A stretch of DNA of 8,480 nucleotides from Aeromicrobium sp. (GTDB taxonomy: Bacteria; Actinomycetota; Actinomycetes; Propionibacteriales; Nocardioidaceae), in assembly GCA_023254755.1 (NCBI GenBank), contig JALRKU010000484.1, positions 1-8,480 of the forward strand, read 5' to 3'. The position numbers and the translations under genes are program-made. Below the pieces are notes generated by a model that saw only the letters and a program-made list of their open reading frames with translations, was not told the DNA's origin and did no database searches. Of the stretch, positions 5,460-8,480 are shown one piece after another. The stretch's first letter is position 1. Every line of letters starts with the position of its first letter.

Positions 5460-6365
5460 ATGGCCGACGGCGACATCGTCCTGGGACCCAACCAGTACGG
5501 CAAGGCGGAGAACCGGCTGGTCCGCATCACGCGCGACACCGACCGCCACGAGATCGAGGACCTGAACGTCACGTCGCAGCTGCGCGGCGACTTCGTGGCG
5601 TGCCACACCGACGGCGACAACAGCCAGGTCGTCGCGACCGACACCCAGAAGAACACCGTGTACGCGTTCGCCAAGGAGCACGGCGTCCACTCGCCGGAGC
5701 AGTTCCTGCTGACGCTCGGCGACCACTTCGTGACCGGCTTCGAGTGGGTGACCGGCGGGCGCTGGGAGGCCGAGCTGTACTCCTGGGAACGGATCGCGGT
5801 CGACGGGCAGCCGCACGACCACGCGTTCGTGCGTTCGGGACGGGAGACGCGGACCACGGTGGTGCAGCGCGACGGCGACGACACGTGGGTGGTCTCGGGC
5901 TTCAAGGACGCCACGGTGCTGAAGTCGACCGGCTCGGAGTTCCACGGCTTCCCGCGCGACCGCTACACGACCCTCGTCGAGACCACCGACCGCATCCTCG
6001 CCACGTCCGTCACGGTGTGGTGGCGCTACGCGGCGGCCCAGAACGACGACTGGAACGCCAGCTACGACGCGATCAGGACGGTGCTCCTCGAGACGTTCGC
6101 GAGCGTCCACTCGCTCGCCCTGCAGCAGACCATCTTCGCGATGGGCAAGGCCGTGCTCGAGCAGTTCCCCGAGGTCGCCGAGGTCAAGCTGTCGTGCCCC
6201 AACAAGCACCACTTCCTGGTCGACCTGGCGCCGTTCGGTCTCGACAACCCGAACGAGGTGTTCTTCGCCGCCGACCGCCCCTACGGACTGATCCAGGCCA
6301 CGGTCCAGCGCGAGGGCACGCCCGACGCGCCCGAGGCCTGGGCCACCGTTCCCGGGTTCTGCTGA
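5460..6365 (+). CDS. pucL: Uricase (urate oxidase)
   Basis: Cofactor-free urate oxidase converts urate, O2 and water to 5-hydroxyisourate and hydrogen peroxide. The 301-residue protein contains both tunnelling-fold halves. By comparison with Aspergillus uricase, the active-site residues are Lys15 (NQYGK), Thr60 (VVATDTQKNT), Phe161 (SEFHGF), Arg178 (DRILATSV), Gln222 (LQQTIF), Asn248 and His250 (CPNKHHFLVD). All are present, so the enzyme should be active. No N-terminal OHCU decarboxylase domain is attached. The ATG is preceded by GAGGGA overlapping the end of uraH, and the stop shares one base with the allB ATG (TGATG). Peroxide made here implies a need for catalase elsewhere. Confidence 0.97.
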   Translation: MADGDIVLGPNQYGKAENRLVRITRDTDRHEIEDLNVTSQLRGDFVACHTDGDNSQVVATDTQKNTVYAFAKEHGVHSPEQFLLTLGDHFVTGFEWVTGGRWEAELYSWERIAVDGQPHDHAFVRSGRETRTTVVQRDGDDTWVVSGFKDATVLKSTGSEFHGFPRDRYTTLVETTDRILATSVTVWWRYAAAQNDDWNASYDAIRTVLLETFASVHSLALQQTIFAMGKAVLEQFPEVAEVKLSCPNKHHFLVDLAPFGLDNPNEVFFAADRPYGLIQATVQREGTPDAPEAWATVPGFC

Positions 6366-7702
6366 TGCGTCTCGACGCGGTCCAGGCCCAGCGGGTGCTG
6401 GTCGACGGCACCTTCCGCCCCGCCACGGTGACGGTCCACCGCGGGCGGGTCGCGTCGATCGACCCGATCGACCGGACGCCCGACGGCCTCGTGCTGCACG
6501 TGCCCGACAGCGCGTACCTCGTGCCCGGTGTCGTCGACACCCACGTCCACATCAACGAGCCCGGGCGCACCGATTGGGAGGGCTTCCACTCGGCGACCGA
6601 GGCGGCGGCGCTCGGCGGCGCCACGACGCTGGTCGACATGCCGCTCAACTCGATCCCGCCCACCACGACGATCGACGGTCTGAAGGTCAAGCAGGAGGCG
6701 GCGCGCGACCAGCTGATGGTCGACGTCGGGTTCTGGGGCGGCGCGGTGCCGGGCAACGTGCCCGACCTCGAGCCGTTGTGGGAGGCCGGCGTCTTCGGCT
6801 TCAAGTGCTTCCTCAGCCCGTCGGGCGTCGACGAGTTCCCGCCGCTGGACCGATCCCAGTTCCTGGCCGCCCTGCGCGAGATCGCCCGTTTCGACGGGTT
6901 GATGATCGTGCACGCGGAGGACGGTGACGTCCTCGACAGCACGCCGGCGCCGGGCAGCCGGTCGTACCGCGACTTCGTGCTGTCGCGTCCCGACGAGTCC
7001 GAGATCGCCGCGATCCAGCAGGTCATCGACGGCGCCCGCGAGACCGGTGCCCGGGTGCACGTGCTCCACCTGAGCAGCGCCAAGGCGCTCGACATCATCG
7101 CCGACGCCCGCGCAGAGGGCCTGCGGCTGACGGTCGAGACGTGCCCGCACTACCTGACGTTCAGCGCCGAGACGATCCCCGACGCGGCGCCGCAGTTCAA
7201 GTGCTGCCCGCCGATCCGCGACACCGGCAACCGCGAGGCGTTGTGGCAGGCGCTGCGCGACGGCCTGATCGACTGCATCGTCAGCGACCACTCGCCGTCG
7301 ACCGTCGCCGAGAAGGTCAAGGGCGACGGCGACCTGCAGCAGGCCTGGGGCGGCGTGTCGGGGCTGCAGGTCGGCTTCAGCGCCCTGGCGCAGGAGGCCC
7401 GGCGCCGGGCGATCCCGCTGGCGGACCTGAGTCGGTGGATGTCGACCGCCACGGCCGACCTGGTCGGCCTGACCCAGAAGGGACGCATCGCGGTCGGCGC
7501 CGACGCCGACTTCGCGGTGTACGACACGAACGCGGAGTTCCGGATCGAGGCCACGCGGCTGGCGCACAAGAACCCCATCTCGGCCTACGACGGCCTGCGG
7601 TACGGCGGGCGGGTCACCACGTCGGTCATCCGTGGCGACGTCATCGACGTCGAGGCCACCAACCACCGCTTCGGCCGGCAGCTGCGCCGGCCCGAGGCCT
7701 GA
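6365..7702 (+). CDS. allB: Allantoinase (cyclic amidohydrolase)
   Basis: AllB opens the hydantoin ring of allantoin to give allantoate, using a binuclear metal centre in a TIM barrel. The 445-residue product matches the family length. Metal ligands are visible as His60 and His62 (DTHVHINEPGRTDWEGF), the carbamylated Lys147 (FKCF), His183 (HAED), His262 (ETCPHYL) and Asp308 (SDHSP). HLSS (235-238) and a C-terminal beta-sandwich part are also present. The DTHVHINEPGRT motif favours allantoinase over dihydroorotase or hydantoinase. The ATG at 6365 overlaps the uricase stop by one base and has only a weak GGG upstream, so translation probably depends on coupling. The same frame stays open far upstream, but that part lies inside uricase and is not coding. 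Confidence 0.96.
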   Translation: MRLDAVQAQRVLVDGTFRPATVTVHRGRVASIDPIDRTPDGLVLHVPDSAYLVPGVVDTHVHINEPGRTDWEGFHSATEAAALGGATTLVDMPLNSIPPTTTIDGLKVKQEAARDQLMVDVGFWGGAVPGNVPDLEPLWEAGVFGFKCFLSPSGVDEFPPLDRSQFLAALREIARFDGLMIVHAEDGDVLDSTPAPGSRSYRDFVLSRPDESEIAAIQQVIDGARETGARVHVLHLSSAKALDIIADARAEGLRLTVETCPHYLTFSAETIPDAAPQFKCCPPIRDTGNREALWQALRDGLIDCIVSDHSPSTVAEKVKGDGDLQQAWGGVSGLQVGFSALAQEARRRAIPLADLSRWMSTATADLVGLTQKGRIAVGADADFAVYDTNAEFRIEATRLAHKNPISAYDGLRYGGRVTTSVIRGDVIDVEATNHRFGRQLRRPEA

Positions 7703-7715
7703 GGACGAAGGACGC

Positions 7716-8480
7716 ATGAGCGCACCTGTGAATCCGCCCCCGCGACTGCTGATGGGGCCCGGCCCGATCACCGCCGATCCGCGTGTCCTGCGGGCGATGT
7801 CGTCGCCGCTCGTCGGCCAGTACGACCCGTGGATGACCGACGCCATGACCGAGGTCATGGCGCTGTACCGCGACGTGTTCCGGACGGGGAACGAGCAGAC
7901 GTTCCTCGTGGACGGCACGTCTCGCGCCGGCATCGAGGCGGCCCTGGTGTCGCTGCTGGAGCCGGGCGACCGGGTGCTGGTGCCGGTGTTCGGCCGGTTC
8001 GGCCACCTGCTGGCCGAGATCGGCGAGCGCTGCGGTGCCGAGGTCCACACGATCGAGACCGCGTGGGGCACCGTGTTCGCACCGGAGCAGATCGAGGAGG
8101 CGGTGGCCCGGGTGCGCCCGAAGGTGCTCGCGGTGGTGCAGGGCGACACCGCGACCACGATGCTCCAGCCGCTGGAGGACCTCGGCGAGATCTGCCGGCG
8201 CCACGACGTGCTGCTGTACTGCGACGCCACCGCCTCGCTCGGCGGCAACGCGTTCGAGACCGACGCGTGGGGCGTCGACGTCGTGACCGCGGGTCTGCAG
8301 AAGTGCCTGGGTGGTCCGTCGGGCAGCGCGCCGATCACGATCTCGCCGCGCGCGGTCGAGGTCATCGAGGGGCGCCGGCACGTCGAGGCCGGCATCGCCG
8401 AGAGCCGCGACGTCGGTCGGGGCGTGAGGATCGCGAGCAACTACTTCGACCTCGCGATGATCATGGACTACTGGGGCCCG
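7716..8480 (+). CDS. pucG: (S)-ureidoglycine-glyoxylate aminotransferase, PucG/HpxJ-like (3' end outside window)
   Basis: This PLP enzyme transfers the amino group of ureidoglycine to glyoxylate, giving oxalurate and glycine, after allantoate has been broken down. The visible 255 residues include the N-terminal LLMGPGPITADPRVLRAMSS, the PLP-contacting Asp170 (YCDATASLGG), Lys196 as the Schiff-base lysine (LQKCLGGPSGSAP) and NYFDLAMIMDYWGP at the window edge. These resemble class V ureidoglycine aminotransferases more than general alanine- or serine-glyoxylate aminotransferases, although those remain the alternative. The ATG is 13 bases after allB, with GAAGGA just upstream. Roughly the last third of the protein is missing. 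No allantoate amidohydrolase gene is in the window to make its substrate, so one is expected downstream or elsewhere. Confidence 0.88.
   Translation, partial: MSAPVNPPPRLLMGPGPITADPRVLRAMSSPLVGQYDPWMTDAMTEVMALYRDVFRTGNEQTFLVDGTSRAGIEAALVSLLEPGDRVLVPVFGRFGHLLAEIGERCGAEVHTIETAWGTVFAPEQIEEAVARVRPKVLAVVQGDTATTMLQPLEDLGEICRRHDVLLYCDATASLGGNAFETDAWGVDVVTAGLQKCLGGPSGSAPITISPRAVEVIEGRRHVEAGIAESRDVGRGVRIASNYFDLAMIMDYWGP

Noticed and set aside
5600..6364. N-terminal extension of the allantoinase frame
   Set aside because: The frame is open through the uricase gene, but its translation is Arg-rich and unlike allantoinase. The family N-terminus begins at the ATG at 6365.
6281..8440. Long open frame of 719 codons on the minus strand opposite allantoinase and the aminotransferase
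   Set aside because: The opposite strand encodes intact motif-bearing enzymes; the antisense translation has no family features.

Overview
The window is high-GC DNA from an actinobacterium. Three things point there: a secreted Rpf-type muralytic domain directly upstream of rsmA/ksgA (the actinobacterial rpfB-ksgA arrangement), many GTG starts, and codons ending almost always in G or C. The protein sequences look closest to the Nocardioides/Aeromicrobium type, but this placement is an impression and was not tested.

Layout. Positions 2-262 hold the C-terminal end of a resuscitation-promoting factor. It overlaps rsmA (232-1104), the 16S rRNA dimethyladenosine transferase. Next comes a 158-bp convergent spacer that is almost entirely inverted repeat: a 115-bp nested palindrome at 1111-1225 and a compact hairpin at 1236-1261. 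A DUF1275/YoaK-like membrane protein is encoded on the minus strand (1263-1964). It is divergent from a nitrogen-scavenging region that fills the rest of the window on the plus strand.

The plus-strand region has two blocks. Block 1 (2014-4583) is an acetamidase/formamidase-family gene joined by an ATGA overlap to a gene for an unusual two-domain protein, an AtzH-like (DUF3225, NTF2-fold) domain fused to an AMI1-like amidase-signature domain. Block 2 (4664 to the right edge) is a tightly packed ureide operon: OHCU decarboxylase (uraD), 5-hydroxyisourate hydrolase (uraH), uricase, allantoinase (allB) and the start of a ureidoglycine-glyoxylate aminotransferase (pucG-like). A 26-bp near-perfect palindrome lies between the blocks, directly in front of uraD.

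Together the block 2 enzymes turn urate into 5-hydroxyisourate, OHCU, S-allantoin and allantoate. They then rejoin at ureidoglycine, which the aminotransferase converts with glyoxylate into oxalurate and glycine. Xanthine dehydrogenase, allantoate amidohydrolase, a urate or allantoin permease and a regulator are not in the window and may lie downstream. The two amide hydrolases of block 1 are well placed to handle nitrogenous products of this branch, such as oxalurate, oxamate or formamide-like compounds. That assignment is inference, and the AtzH-amidase fusion is the best candidate here for undescribed biochemistry.
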